DNA from: Leekyejoonella antrihumi
GTDB lineage: Bacteria; Actinomycetota; Actinomycetes; Actinomycetales; Dermatophilaceae
Direction: 5' to 3'
NCBI RefSeq assembly: GCF_007845645.1
Contig: NZ_VCQV01000016.1
Coordinates: forward strand, 40,281 to 104,280
DNA: 64,000 nucleotides
The notes under the pieces were generated by a model that was not told the origin of the DNA, made no database searches, and was given only the letters and a program-made list of their open reading frames with translations. How positions within the stretch are numbered: the stretch's first letter is position 1; each line of letters begins with the position of its first letter. The translations under genes and the position numbers were made by a program. Shown here in pieces: positions 1 to 8,240 of the stretch.

Positions 1-830
1 GCCAGGCCGAGTGTTACCCGTCGCGCGAGCGCTGCACACTGCAGCGGGAGCAGTGGTGCGTCGGTGACCACCACGGCGATGCACGAACCCGATCCTGCGG
101 GCGCCGGTGACCAGGACCCCATCGGGTTGTCATCGGCGAGCAGTTCGCCCAGGTGCACCCCGTCGAGGCTCAGTTCGTGCCGGTCCCCGAAGTTGGCTTG
201 TAAGAAGGCACCGACGGTGTACTGCGTGCCTCCGTAGTCAACGACCCTCGAGGCGGTGCCCGAGCCACCCTTGAACGAGTAGCAGTTCATCCCGGTGCCG
301 CCGCCGACCGAACCTTCCTCGATCGGGCCGGGGGTGGCGGCCTCCAACGCGGCAACGACGATGTCCTCTGTGACGTGGTGCCCGTTGATGTCGTTGAGGT
401 AACCGTCCCAGGTCTCCCCGGCCACTGGTAGCAGCCACGCGTTCGCCATCCGCGGGTGGTGCCGGACGGTCCAGGCGATGATGCCGGCATGCGCTACCCC
501 AACCGCGTGGGTGTTGGTGATGGCGATCGGTCCGCTGAACGTGCCGGATTCGCGGATCCACGACACGCCGGTCATTTCGCCGTTTCCGTTCTGGGAGTGG
601 AATCCGGCGGCGACCGGGTCGCTCGCGCCGTCGCGCCCACGAGGGTGGATCGCGGTCACCCCGGTACGCACCGCGTCGCCCGTGACCAGTGTCTGGTAGC
701 CGACCTCCACGCCGGGGACATCAGTGACGGCATTCCATTTCCCGGGCCGACCGGCGAAGGACATGAGGGACCTGGCCCGCGGCTTACCCGCCGGGGTCAC
801 CATCAGTGGATCGTGATCAGCCCTGGTCAT
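1..830 (-). CDS. P1 family (DmpA/S58-type) aminopeptidase, 3' end beyond left edge
   Basis: About 276 N-terminal residues are visible on the minus strand; the C-terminus lies outside the window. The start is the ATG at 830, preceded by a GGAGGTG ribosome site 6 bases away. The reading shows PGVEVGY near the N-terminus, then GGGTGMNCYSFKGGSGTASR, the DmpA-family region in which the precursor self-cleaves just before a nucleophilic Ser/Thr, then TDAPLLPLQ near the C-terminus. The family contains N-terminal-nucleophile aminopeptidases that release N-terminal residues, D-amino acid amides or beta-peptides. It is divergent from the APC permease, AtzG-like and amidase genes, which suggests a shared role in uptake and hydrolysis of amides or short peptides. 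That role is inference; the family call is firm. Confidence 0.85.
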   Translation of the reverse strand, partial: MTRADHDPLMVTPAGKPRARSLMSFAGRPGKWNAVTDVPGVEVGYQTLVTGDAVRTGVTAIHPRGRDGASDPVAAGFHSQNGNGEMTGVSWIRESGTFSGPIAITNTHAVGVAHAGIIAWTVRHHPRMANAWLLPVAGETWDGYLNDINGHHVTEDIVVAALEAATPGPIEEGSVGGGTGMNCYSFKGGSGTASRVVDYGGTQYTVGAFLQANFGDRHELSLDGVHLGELLADDNPMGSWSPAPAGSGSCIAVVVTDAPLLPLQCAALARRVTLGL

Positions 831-1237
831 CTTTGGCACCTCCGGAACCAGAAGGTCAGTCGGTATACCCATCCCTGGCGAACAGTCCGATGGGCAGCCC
901 AGACTACGTCCATCGTGCGTGATGATCTGCCATATCCAGCTTCGGCACCCACACCCAGCGGGAGTTCTGCGCGGACCGAAGGCGATGCTCCCCTCGCCAG
1001 CGGTGCTGATGGGCCGTGCGCCGTACGTGGACACCGACAGACCTGGTGGAGTGGCGGGTCGAAATCTCATGCGTCGGAAACGAGGACCGAGCCTGTCAGC
1101 GCCGATACCATTGCCCTGTGCAGCAAGCTAACTGGGCCTGATCCAAGCCCTCGCCGCCGCGCGGCACCGCACCCGTTTTGACGAGGCGATGGGATCACCA
1201 CCTACGCGTGGGTGGAACAGATCGGATGGGGCCAGGC
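831..1237. other. Divergent intergenic region between P1 peptidase and APC permease
   Basis: About 400 bases without a gene I can support. Open frames here look like shadows with no recognisable motif. The stretch must hold the promoters of both divergent units. I see no clear inverted repeat or terminator. Confidence 0.5.
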
Positions 1238-2689
1238 ATGAGCACGATGAGACAGATCTTCTTCTCCGAACATGTCGACAAGGACGTCACCGGGGAAGAG
1301 CGCCTTGAGCAGCTGGGCTACGAGTCGCACTTCGACCGTCGCCTCAACCTGTGGGGCAACATGTCCCTGACCCTGTCCGACATCACCCCGATGGGATCGC
1401 TCCTGGCGATCGGCATCGCGGTGATAGCCCTAGCCGGCACCGGCTCGGTCATCGCCTACCTCGCGGGCGTGATCATCGCCGTCATGGTGGCCCTTTGCAT
1501 GGCAGAGCTGGGCTCGATCTACCCGGTATCGGGAGGCATCTACTCGATCATCGGGAAGGTCCTGGGGCAGCATGCCGCGTTCGTCACCCTGGTCGCATAC
1601 ATCGTCGAGGGGGTGTTCCTTCCGGCCACCATCGCGTTGGGCATCGGAACGTACGCGCAGTCGCTGAGCACGGCGTTGAGCATCGGTGTCTACTCGGCCA
1701 TCGGCATGGCCATCGTGACGGTGCTTGCGTTGATGAACATTCAGTCCAATGCCCTGATGACCGGAATCTTCCTGGCCATCGAGGTGATCATCATCGTGAT
1801 CATCGCGGTGGCGGGATTCACGAATTTGACCCAGCCCATCTCCGTGTACACACACGCCGACGGGATGGTGAATGGGAAGCTGACCTCGCTGGGTCTGGGG
1901 GTGATCGTCGGCGCGGTCTCCGTGGCGCTGCAGTCGGTGAATGGCTACGACGCCGGTATTGCGTTCGCGGAGGAGACCACCGGGCCGGCAAGGAGGGTCG
2001 GAAAGTCAGTCCTGTACATGTGCATCGTGGGCGGTGTCCTGGAGCTCGCTGCATTCCTCGGGGCCGCCTTCGGGACGCCCTCGCTCAGCAAGTTCCTGAC
2101 CAGCTCGACTCCGCTGACGTATGTGGTCAAGGCCCGGTGGGGCGACACGGTGGGAACGATCGTGGTCGTCGGCGCCATCATCGCGCTGTTCAACGCCTGC
2201 CTGGCGATCACGCTGCAGTTCGCTCGGATCTTCTGGGCGAGTGCTCGGGACAAGGTCTGGCCGGACCTGATCGGCAAGCCGTTGAGCCGCACCTGGGCGC
2301 GCACTCACGCACCCTGGGTGACCACGCTGATCATCGGAGTCATTGCGATCATCCTCTGCCTATCCTTGTCGATCGTCGCCACGGCAACGTTCGTGGCGGT
2401 GTTCACGATCGCGAACTACGTATTCATAGCGGTGGCGGCCATCTGGCAGCGCATCAGCTCCCCCGACGGTGTGCGACCCTTCGCGATGATCCTGTGGCCC
2501 CTACCCCCGATCATTGCCGGAGTCGGTTCCCTGCTGGCCATCTCCAAACAGACCTACACGGACCTGATCATTGTCGGCTGCCTGTTCGCCCTCGGCCTGA
2601 TCTACAGCCTCACCTACCTTCGACGGAAGGGGCTGAACACGATGACCTTGATGGCCGACGCGGAACAGCTGGGAGAGACACCCCGGTGA
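1238..2689 (+). CDS. APC-superfamily amino acid permease
   Basis: A 483-residue polytopic membrane protein with about 12 hydrophobic segments. The first transmembrane segment follows LTLSDITPMGSLLAIG, and a second contains a conserved-looking AELGSIYPVSGGIYSIIG, as in amino acid/polyamine/organocation carriers, where TM1 and this Gly-rich segment bind substrate. The start is set at ATG 1238 because the upstream residues are Arg-rich and unlike a transporter terminus; an in-frame ATG at 1226 is possible. It is followed by a small AtzG-like gene and an amidase on the same strand, so it probably imports the amide, peptide or amino acid that they process. Substrate unknown. Confidence 0.85.
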   Translation: MSTMRQIFFSEHVDKDVTGEERLEQLGYESHFDRRLNLWGNMSLTLSDITPMGSLLAIGIAVIALAGTGSVIAYLAGVIIAVMVALCMAELGSIYPVSGGIYSIIGKVLGQHAAFVTLVAYIVEGVFLPATIALGIGTYAQSLSTALSIGVYSAIGMAIVTVLALMNIQSNALMTGIFLAIEVIIIVIIAVAGFTNLTQPISVYTHADGMVNGKLTSLGLGVIVGAVSVALQSVNGYDAGIAFAEETTGPARRVGKSVLYMCIVGGVLELAAFLGAAFGTPSLSKFLTSSTPLTYVVKARWGDTVGTIVVVGAIIALFNACLAITLQFARIFWASARDKVWPDLIGKPLSRTWARTHAPWVTTLIIGVIAIILCLSLSIVATATFVAVFTIANYVFIAVAAIWQRISSPDGVRPFAMILWPLPPIIAGVGSLLAISKQTYTDLIIVGCLFALGLIYSLTYLRRKGLNTMTLMADAEQLGETPR

Positions 2690-2737
2690 CCCAGGCGAGC
2701 GGTCCCGGAACCCGGGATGGATGGAAGGTGACCACGA

Positions 2738-2920
2738 ATGCCTGAGATCGACGACTACCTGAAAGCGGCCGGATACCAGCAGATCAGCGAGGACGAACGC
2801 TCTCAGCTGATGGCCTACTGGTCAATGGTTAGCGCCCTGCGGGAAGCGGTCGATACCAGCAGTCTCGGAGCCGCCGACCCCGCCATTTCGTACACGCCGT
2901 GGAGTCCTGAGCATGCCTGA
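2738..2920 (+). CDS. Small AtzG/GatC-like protein (DUF4089-like), partner of amidase
   Basis: A 60-residue acidic protein with a GGAAGG ribosome site 8 bases upstream. It has a helical N-terminus (YLKAAGYQQIS), a second helix ending in ALREAVDT and a Pro-rich tail with ADPAISYTPW. This size and layout, with the stop overlapping the start of an amidase-signature gene, is the arrangement of atzG-atzE, where AtzG is a GatC-like subunit needed for the AtzE amidase. The similarity is structural and contextual, not a strong sequence match. The likely role is a stabilising or active-site-completing subunit of the downstream amidase. Confidence 0.5.
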   Translation: MPEIDDYLKAAGYQQISEDERSQLMAYWSMVSALREAVDTSSLGAADPAISYTPWSPEHA

Positions 2921-4307
2921 CGTGCGCCGGCCCGGGAAGATCATGGATCTGGCTACCGCGCTCCGGAATGGCAGTGTCTCCTCGACGGAACTGGTCGGCA
3001 GGTCCCTGGACCTGGTGCACGAACGAAACCCGTCGCTCAACGCGTTCATCTCCGTGTACGAGGACCGCGCCCTACAAGCGGCGCAGCAGGCGGACGCACG
3101 GATCGCTGGGGGTCGAGCGAAGGGCCTGCTCGACGGAGTTCCATTGGCGGTCAAGGACAACCTGTACATGCAGGGGCTGAGAACCACAATGGGCTCACGC
3201 ATCCACGGCGACTTCGTTCCGCAGTACACCGCGACCTGCGTGGAGCGACTGGAAGCATCCGGAGCGATCATCGTGGGCAAGACGAACCTGCACGAGTACG
3301 CGCTCGGGCTGACTACCGACAACCCGTACTACGGCACGTGCAAGAACCCGTGGAACCCCGAGAAAATACCCGGCGGATCCAGTGGTGGCTCGGCCGTTGC
3401 GGTGTCCACCGGCATGGTGGCCGGCGCCCTCGGCTCCGACACGTCCGGATCGATCCGGATACCGGCGGCGATGTGCGGCGTCGTAGGCCTGAAACCCACC
3501 TACGGGCTGGTCAGTCGTTACGGCTGCTTCCCCGAGGCATGGACCCTTGATCACGTGGGTCTGCTGACCGAATCCGTGGAGGACACGGCCATCCTTCTGG
3601 ACGCGATCAGCGGATGGGACCCGAAGGACCGGTCATCGCTGAGACATGCGCCCACGTGCACGCATCGCCACCTGACCGAGGATCTGTCCGGGACCGTCAT
3701 CGGAGTCGAGCGAGACTTCTTCTTCTCCGACGTCGACGAGAGCATCGCCGAGCGCACCCAGGATGCCCTTCATTGGCTGCAGGACAACGGCGCCACGATC
3801 AAAGATGTGCGGATACCCAGCCTGCGGGACGCGGTGTACGCCCTGACCATCATCGACACCTCTGAAACCACCACCGTGCATCAAGACAGCCTTCGCCAAC
3901 GCCCTGAGGACTACGGCCCAGAAGTCCGATTCCTGCTCGAATGCGGCGCATTGCCCTCAGCGGTCGACTACTTGACCGCCCAGCAGCTTCGAGAAACGAT
4001 CCGGGCCGACTTCCAGGACATGTTCCGGGGTATTGACGTTTTGCTCACCCCCACCGTCCCGATCCTCACCCCGGACATCGGACAGGAACGAACCCGGGTG
4101 GGCGGCAAGGACGTCGATGTCATCGAAAGCGCGATGAGACTCGTCGGACCCGCGAACCTCATCGGCCTTCCGTCTCTCTCGATTCCATGCGGCATGGCGC
4201 ACGGCATGCCCACCGGGGTGCAGATCATCGGAGCACCGCTCGCCGAACAAACGGTGCTGAATGTGGCGCTCGCTCTGGAGTCTGCCCAACTGGACCTCAA
4301 ATACTGA
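2913..4307 (+). CDS. Amidase-signature hydrolase (AtzE/GatA-like)
   Basis: A 464-residue amidase-signature enzyme. Visible motifs are the catalytic Lys in PLAVKDNLYM, the Gly/Ser loop PGGSSGGSAVAV with the cis-Ser, and the nucleophile Ser in LGSDTSGSIRIPAA. The tail has the usual LPSLSIPCG and GVQIIG. The ATG overlaps the end of the 60-residue AtzG-like gene, indicating translational coupling. The family hydrolyses amide bonds by a Ser-cisSer-Lys triad; GatA and AtzE are the closest architectures. The position next to an APC permease and a P1 peptidase points to catabolism rather than tRNA amidation, and no gatB is present. The exact substrate cannot be read from the sequence. Confidence 0.85.
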   Translation: MPDVRRPGKIMDLATALRNGSVSSTELVGRSLDLVHERNPSLNAFISVYEDRALQAAQQADARIAGGRAKGLLDGVPLAVKDNLYMQGLRTTMGSRIHGDFVPQYTATCVERLEASGAIIVGKTNLHEYALGLTTDNPYYGTCKNPWNPEKIPGGSSGGSAVAVSTGMVAGALGSDTSGSIRIPAAMCGVVGLKPTYGLVSRYGCFPEAWTLDHVGLLTESVEDTAILLDAISGWDPKDRSSLRHAPTCTHRHLTEDLSGTVIGVERDFFFSDVDESIAERTQDALHWLQDNGATIKDVRIPSLRDAVYALTIIDTSETTTVHQDSLRQRPEDYGPEVRFLLECGALPSAVDYLTAQQLRETIRADFQDMFRGIDVLLTPTVPILTPDIGQERTRVGGKDVDVIESAMRLVGPANLIGLPSLSIPCGMAHGMPTGVQIIGAPLAEQTVLNVALALESAQLDLKY

Positions 4308-4814
4308 GGGCCACGGCGCTACTACTCCGCCCGGGTTCGTCTATGGGCTGTCCGTTGCGAAGCAACTCCGGCTCTCCTCCGTTCCTATAATGGTGCGGCC
4401 TCGGTTGAGAGCAGCGCCGCAGGGGCACGACCCGTGGTCGAGCTGCCGTTTCCGCGTCCGGTCACAGCGTCGGCGAACTACCGTTGGACGCTGACTACCT
4501 GGCACGCCTGACCCCGCTCGACACTGCCCCTACGACGCTGCGGACCTGGCCCGAGATCGTCCAGTCCGCCGCCGAGCTGTGGGCAGCGCTGCCCCACCAG
4601 GAGGGCCCCGACATCACGCAATGACCGAGGCGGGCATGTCCACACGGGCCATTGCCCGCGTCGTCGGCGTGCGCACGTCTCAGGCTGCAGCCGATGCCGA
4701 GGTGTCCAGCACTGGACATCTACACCCCACGGTCAACACTGAGACCGGCGAAGTCTCCGACGACTACGACCTCGAGCCCGACGAGGACGTCCTCACGAAC
4801 CCGACCTCGTGCAT
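4308..4814. other. Gene-poor, apparently decayed stretch
   Basis: Apart from the HTH-like remnant starting near 4579, I see no gene. All frames are short or lack motifs. Together with the DUF4236 gene and the tRNA-Val downstream it looks like the residue of an integrated element. Confidence 0.4.
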
Positions 4815-4878
4815 GGGATCGACCCGCAGCAACTCGCGGTGCGGGTCGATCCCTTGCGGTCGTCAGCGTCGCCAGTAG
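4579..4878 (+). pseudogene. Remnant of an HTH (ParB-like or phage-type) DNA-binding protein
   Basis: The frame carries AGMSTRAIARVVGVRTSQAA, which resembles the helix-turn-helix of small ParB-like or phage proteins of actinobacteria (DAGMSTRAIA-type). It is followed by an acidic tail (DDYDLEPDEDV). There is no ribosome site, the N-terminal part is missing, and the end runs into the terminator and 3' end of the opposite-strand DUF4236 gene. I read it as a broken fragment of a mobile element. Confidence is limited because only one short motif supports it. Confidence 0.35.
4815..4853 (-). terminator. Strong hairpin downstream of the DUF4236 gene
   Basis: A 14-bp perfect stem (GGGATCGACCCGCA at 4815 and its complement at 4840) with an 11-base loop lies 9 bases past the stop of the leftward DUF4236 gene. 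No long T-run follows, so it may act with Rho or protect the 3' end. Confidence 0.6.
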
Positions 4879-5024
4879 ATGCCCTTGCCGAGCCGGACGA
4901 AGATCTTCCCGCGCGAGTTGACGGTCACCCTGCCGTGACGCTTGGACGCGCTGACGCCGGACTTGCTGACGTTGAGCCACGAGTTCGGTGTGATCGGCTT
5001 GCGTCGCCGTATCTGGATCCCCAT
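4863..5024 (-). CDS. DUF4236 domain-containing small protein
   Basis: A 53-residue basic protein in a frame too short for routine calling. It reads MGIQIRRRKP at the start, WLNVSKSGVSASKRHGRV in the middle and KIFVRLGKGIYWRR at the end. This is the DUF4236 pattern (beta-rich, NVSKSGxSxS and GKGxxxR). Function is unknown; such proteins are often found in phages, plasmids and integrated elements. A hairpin terminator follows. It sits inside a decayed stretch that ends at a tRNA gene, consistent with a mobile-element origin. The intact frame suggests it is still expressed. Confidence 0.75.
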   Translation of the reverse strand: MGIQIRRRKPITPNSWLNVSKSGVSASKRHGRVTVNSRGKIFVRLGKGIYWRR

Positions 5025-5524
5025 ATCGCGATCCTACGCGCCCAGCAGCGGTGCGGACGGTGGCTATTACCCGCTCGAGGACATCGGCGGGCATCGGGCC
5101 CAGGCGCCGTTCGCCCAGGGCACCCGCCAGGTTGTTCCCGGCCTCGTGGATGGTGTCGGCCCGACCGTCACGGCAACCGATGAGGACCGTCTCGAGGCGA
5201 TCCAGCTCGGTTGCGAGTGCGGAGCAGACGAGTTCCCGCTCACAGCCGCTCAGGTCGCTGCTTATGCCAAGTCCCGGCCGGTGTCGAACACTCCACGATG
5301 ACCCGCGCGGCCTCGGTGGACTGCCCCGGTAGAGCGCTCGCTCACCGCGGTCGATCCTCCCGAGCGTGGACACTGGGCCGAGCTCGGGGAACTGAGGGCG
5401 GGTGTGTCCGACCGTCTCGCGCATCATGCCGAGTCTGCGGCCGGCTGCGGTGGTGTCTGGTGTGGTGGGGGCTCACGACTGGCCCCTTGTGGTGCCTCGG
5501 CGGCGCACGAGCCCTAACGAAAAG
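5025..5524. other. Uninterpreted stretch between DUF4236 and tRNA-Val
   Basis: A long minus-strand open frame crosses this region (235 codons, from 5427), but it reads through the DUF4236 gene in another frame, is rich in Arg, Gly and Ala, and shows no motif. I do not call it a gene. No clear repeat is visible. Confidence 0.4.
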
Positions 5525-5559
5525 GCCTCTGCCTAACGTTTCCGCTGGTAATCAGAGGC
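5525..5559 (-). terminator. Terminator of tRNA-Val(CAC)
   Basis: On the minus strand GCCTCTG at 5559-5553 pairs with CAGAGGC at 5531-5525, and TTTT follows within two bases. It lies just past the tRNA 3' end and fits an intrinsic terminator. Confidence 0.6.
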
Positions 5560-5567
5560 TTATCAAG

Positions 5568-5644
5568 TGGTGGACGTAAAGGGACTCGAACCCCTGACCT
5601 CTCGCGTGTGAAGCGAACGCTCTAACCAACTGAGCTATACGTCC
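5568..5644 (-). tRNA. tRNA-Val (anticodon CAC)
   Basis: A full cloverleaf is readable on the minus strand. The acceptor stem is GGACGTA/TACGTCC, the D-arm contains AGCTCAGTTGGTTAGAGC, the anticodon loop TTCACAC gives CAC, and the T-arm contains GGTTCGAGTCC. The CCA end is encoded. It abuts a decayed element-like stretch and could be an integration site. Confidence 0.93.
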
Positions 5645-5933
5645 AGGAGCACCGCGCGCTGCGTGGTGCCGCGGGCGAAACCTTATCCTGCCGGACCGGG
5701 CGACCGCTAATCGGGTCGGCCGCGACTCTGTCGGCGGCCACGATGCAGCCAGGTCAGGTTGCCGCTGAAGGACGCCAGGGAGGGAGTCGAGACATCTGAT
5801 TCCTGTTGTGAAGTTGCCCGCAACAACTGCAGTTTGTCGTATCAGCGGGGTACGACCGGGTTCATACCGACTATCACGTGGCGACAGCGGACAGTCCGTT
5901 CACACGCGCCGCGTCATCCACAAGGGGGAGACC

Positions 5934-7937
5934 ATGATGAAACACGCCGACATTGTCCGGGCCGTGCGGGCGGCAGAGACCACCTGGCATCCGTCCGAAA
6001 GCTCGTCGAACCACCTCACGGCGGCCGCGCTGCGTCTGCGCTGCGGCAACGTAGCAGCGGCAACGCCGGCGCCTCGCGAACCACGGCAGCCGCTGGATGT
6101 TGCCGAGGTGAACCACCGATACGCCGCACTGACCGACGGCGGCGCGTATGCAACGCAGCTGCGTGGCCGGGGCCCCGTCGCTCTACCTCCGCGGCCGATT
6201 TCTCTTCCACCTCGGCCGATCCCCCCTCACCCGCCCACACCCACACCCCCGCCGCTGCCCACGCCCGCGCCCTCTCGACCGGGCATCGTCGACTGGCGCA
6301 CCCAACAGGGACGCAGCGTGATCACGCCAGTGAAGGATCAGGGCGGCTGCGGATCATGCGTAGCGTTCGCAGTCACCGCGCTCGTCGAGTCCCGCGTGCG
6401 AATCGAGCACGGGCTGACGGTCGACCTGTCTGAGGCGGATCTCTTCTATGGGTCCGGATGCAAATGCGCCGTCGGGTGGAATCCCGTGGGTGCGATCAGC
6501 CACGTGAAGTCGGCGGGCGAACCACTAGAGCACGAGTTCCCTTACGTCGACGTCGACACGGCATATCGGGCTCTTCCGGCCCGCGGCGGCATGCTCGTGC
6601 GGCCCACCAGCGACGACTCGTGCACGTCCGTCGATGACCGCAAGAACTATCTCGCACATGTCGGGCCAATGGTTGGCTGCTTCGACGTATACGAGGACTT
6701 CGGCACCTACGGTGGCGGGGTCTATCGGCACTTGGTCGGAGAAAGGGTGGGCAGCCACTGCATCCAGATCATCGGGTATGACGACACGCAGAGCTGCTGG
6801 ATCTGCAAGAACTCCTGGGGCACCGGTTGGGGTGAGTCCGGATTCTTCCGGATCGCATACGGCCAGTGTGGGATCGATGACACTGGCTCGATCCTCGGTA
6901 TTGGTTCGAGTCCGTTCTACGGCGTGGGCGGCACCCAGCTCGGGCCGGATTACACACCACATGACTTCATCGGCACGTTCGACGGAAGCGGGCATGACAA
7001 GATCCTGCGCTATCTGCCGGCGGAGAAGGAGTGGAGCCTCATTGACGCGGACCACCACCTGAGCACATCCCCTTCAGGCAGCACCAGCAACTTCGGCCAG
7101 GTGGGCGATGGTCGCCCGTTCTGGACCGGCGACTTCACCGGCAGCGGAAACACCGAGCTCACCTTCTACACGCCTTCTGACGGCAACTGGTGGCTCGGGA
7201 GGAATATCGGCGGCCAGCTCAGTTGGAGCCTCGCCGGCAACACGCTCGGCCACGGGGCGGGGGCGAACAACTTCGGGCAGGTCGCCGACGGCCGCCCGTT
7301 CTGGACCGGTGACTTCACCGGCAGCGGAAACACCGAGATCACCTTCTACACCCCTGCCGACGGCAACTGGTGGCTCGGCCAGTTCAGCACCACCGGCACC
7401 TTGACCTGGAGCCTGGCCGGCAACACCAACGGGTTCGGGCAGGTCGCCGACGGCCGCCCGTTCTGGACCGGTGACTTCACCGGCGACAAGCACCTGGACA
7501 TCCTGTTCTACTACCCAGGTGACCACAACTGGTGGCTCGGCCAGTTCAGCACCACCGGCACGCTGACCTGGAGCCTGGCCGGCAACACCAACGGGTTCGG
7601 GCAGGTCGCCGACGGCCGCCCGTTCTGGACCGGTGACTTCACCGGCGACAAGCACCAGGACATCCTGTTCTACTACCCAGGTGACCACAACTGGTGGCTC
7701 GGCCAGTTCAGCACCACCGGCACCTTGACCTGGAGCCTGGCCGGCAACACCAACGGGTTCGGGCAGGTCGCCGACGGCCGCCCCTTCTGGGTGGGAGACT
7801 TCACCGGAAACGGCCGAAAGGATGTCATGTTCTTCTACCCCGGCGACGCGAACTGGTGGCTCGGCGAGTTCGGCGCGACAGGTGCACTGACCTGGTCGAA
7901 CATCGGCAACACCCTGATCGCGCCGGCGCTTGCATGA
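5934..7937 (+). CDS. Papain-like (C1A) cysteine peptidase with C-terminal FG-GAP/VCBS-like repeats
   Basis: A 667-residue protein. The start is ATG 5934 with a GGGGGAG ribosome site 5-10 bases upstream. Residues 1-80 form a possible propeptide and 81-116 a Pro-rich linker. Residues 118-325 are the peptidase, with Gln136 and Cys142 in DQGGCGSCVAFAV, His275 in GSHCIQIIGYDD and Asn293 in ICKNSWGTGWGESGFF, so the papain catalytic set is complete. The usual Trp after the catalytic Cys is Val. From residue 387 come five repeats of about 54 residues containing GDFTG and NWWLG, probably a beta-propeller-like binding module. No signal peptide is visible. The stop overlaps the start of a chagasin-type inhibitor. 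Targets unknown. Confidence 0.9.
   Translation: MMKHADIVRAVRAAETTWHPSESSSNHLTAAALRLRCGNVAAATPAPREPRQPLDVAEVNHRYAALTDGGAYATQLRGRGPVALPPRPISLPPRPIPPHPPTPTPPPLPTPAPSRPGIVDWRTQQGRSVITPVKDQGGCGSCVAFAVTALVESRVRIEHGLTVDLSEADLFYGSGCKCAVGWNPVGAISHVKSAGEPLEHEFPYVDVDTAYRALPARGGMLVRPTSDDSCTSVDDRKNYLAHVGPMVGCFDVYEDFGTYGGGVYRHLVGERVGSHCIQIIGYDDTQSCWICKNSWGTGWGESGFFRIAYGQCGIDDTGSILGIGSSPFYGVGGTQLGPDYTPHDFIGTFDGSGHDKILRYLPAEKEWSLIDADHHLSTSPSGSTSNFGQVGDGRPFWTGDFTGSGNTELTFYTPSDGNWWLGRNIGGQLSWSLAGNTLGHGAGANNFGQVADGRPFWTGDFTGSGNTEITFYTPADGNWWLGQFSTTGTLTWSLAGNTNGFGQVADGRPFWTGDFTGDKHLDILFYYPGDHNWWLGQFSTTGTLTWSLAGNTNGFGQVADGRPFWTGDFTGDKHQDILFYYPGDHNWWLGQFSTTGTLTWSLAGNTNGFGQVADGRPFWVGDFTGNGRKDVMFFYPGDANWWLGEFGATGALTWSNIGNTLIAPALA
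7092..7925 (+). repeat. Tandem 162-bp coding repeats (FGQVADGRPFWTGDFTG unit)
   Basis: Units begin at 7092, 7272, 7434, 7596 and 7758. The first is 180 bp because of a 6-codon insertion; the next three are exactly 162 bp (54 codons) and nearly identical in DNA; the last is diverged and truncated. Such DNA identity implies recent duplication or gene conversion. Confidence 0.9.
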
Positions 7938-8221
7938 GCGCGCTGATTGAGGTCCGGGTCGGGGAGTCGTTCGCGCTCCCCGACCTGGCCGAGGCCGGCG
8001 GCACGGGCTACCTGTGGTCCATCCCGCAGGTGCCGGAGGCGATCCGCATCGTCTCCAGCGAGCACCACCAGTCCGAGCACGCGCCGGCCGGCGCGTCCGG
8101 TGTCCGTCGCTTCGTCCTTCAACCCATGGTGTCAGGCACCCACAACGTCGTAGCCGAGTTGCGTCGACCGTGGGGGTCAGAGGCTCGCGACAGACTCACC
8201 TTCGAGATCCACGTGGTCTGA
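7934..8221 (+). CDS. Chagasin-family (I42) cysteine protease inhibitor
   Basis: A 95-residue protein with a start at ATG 7934 overlapping the peptidase stop (ATGA). The three chagasin loop motifs can be matched: EAGGTGYLW (equivalent of NPTTGY), GASGVRRF (the Gly loop) and LRRPWGSE (the RPW loop), ending in a beta-strand LTFEIHVV. In this family the loops plug the active-site cleft of papain-like peptidases. No signal peptide is seen. Translational coupling to a C1A peptidase implies that the inhibitor protects the producer or holds the enzyme inactive until release, comparable in logic to staphopain/staphostatin. The pairing is direct from the sequence; the inhibition is inference. Confidence 0.85.
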   Translation: MSALIEVRVGESFALPDLAEAGGTGYLWSIPQVPEAIRIVSSEHHQSEHAPAGASGVRRFVLQPMVSGTHNVVAELRRPWGSEARDRLTFEIHVV

Positions 8222-8240
8222 ACTACGGCACGGAACTCAG

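Noticed and set aside
4720..5427. A 235-codon minus-strand frame near the tRNA-Val
   Set aside because: It overlaps the DUF4236 gene in another frame, which has clear family motifs. The long frame has none.
7092..7925. A CRISPR-like or mobile repeat array
   Set aside because: The repeats are in frame, 162 bp long and encode a protein repeat with no spacers.
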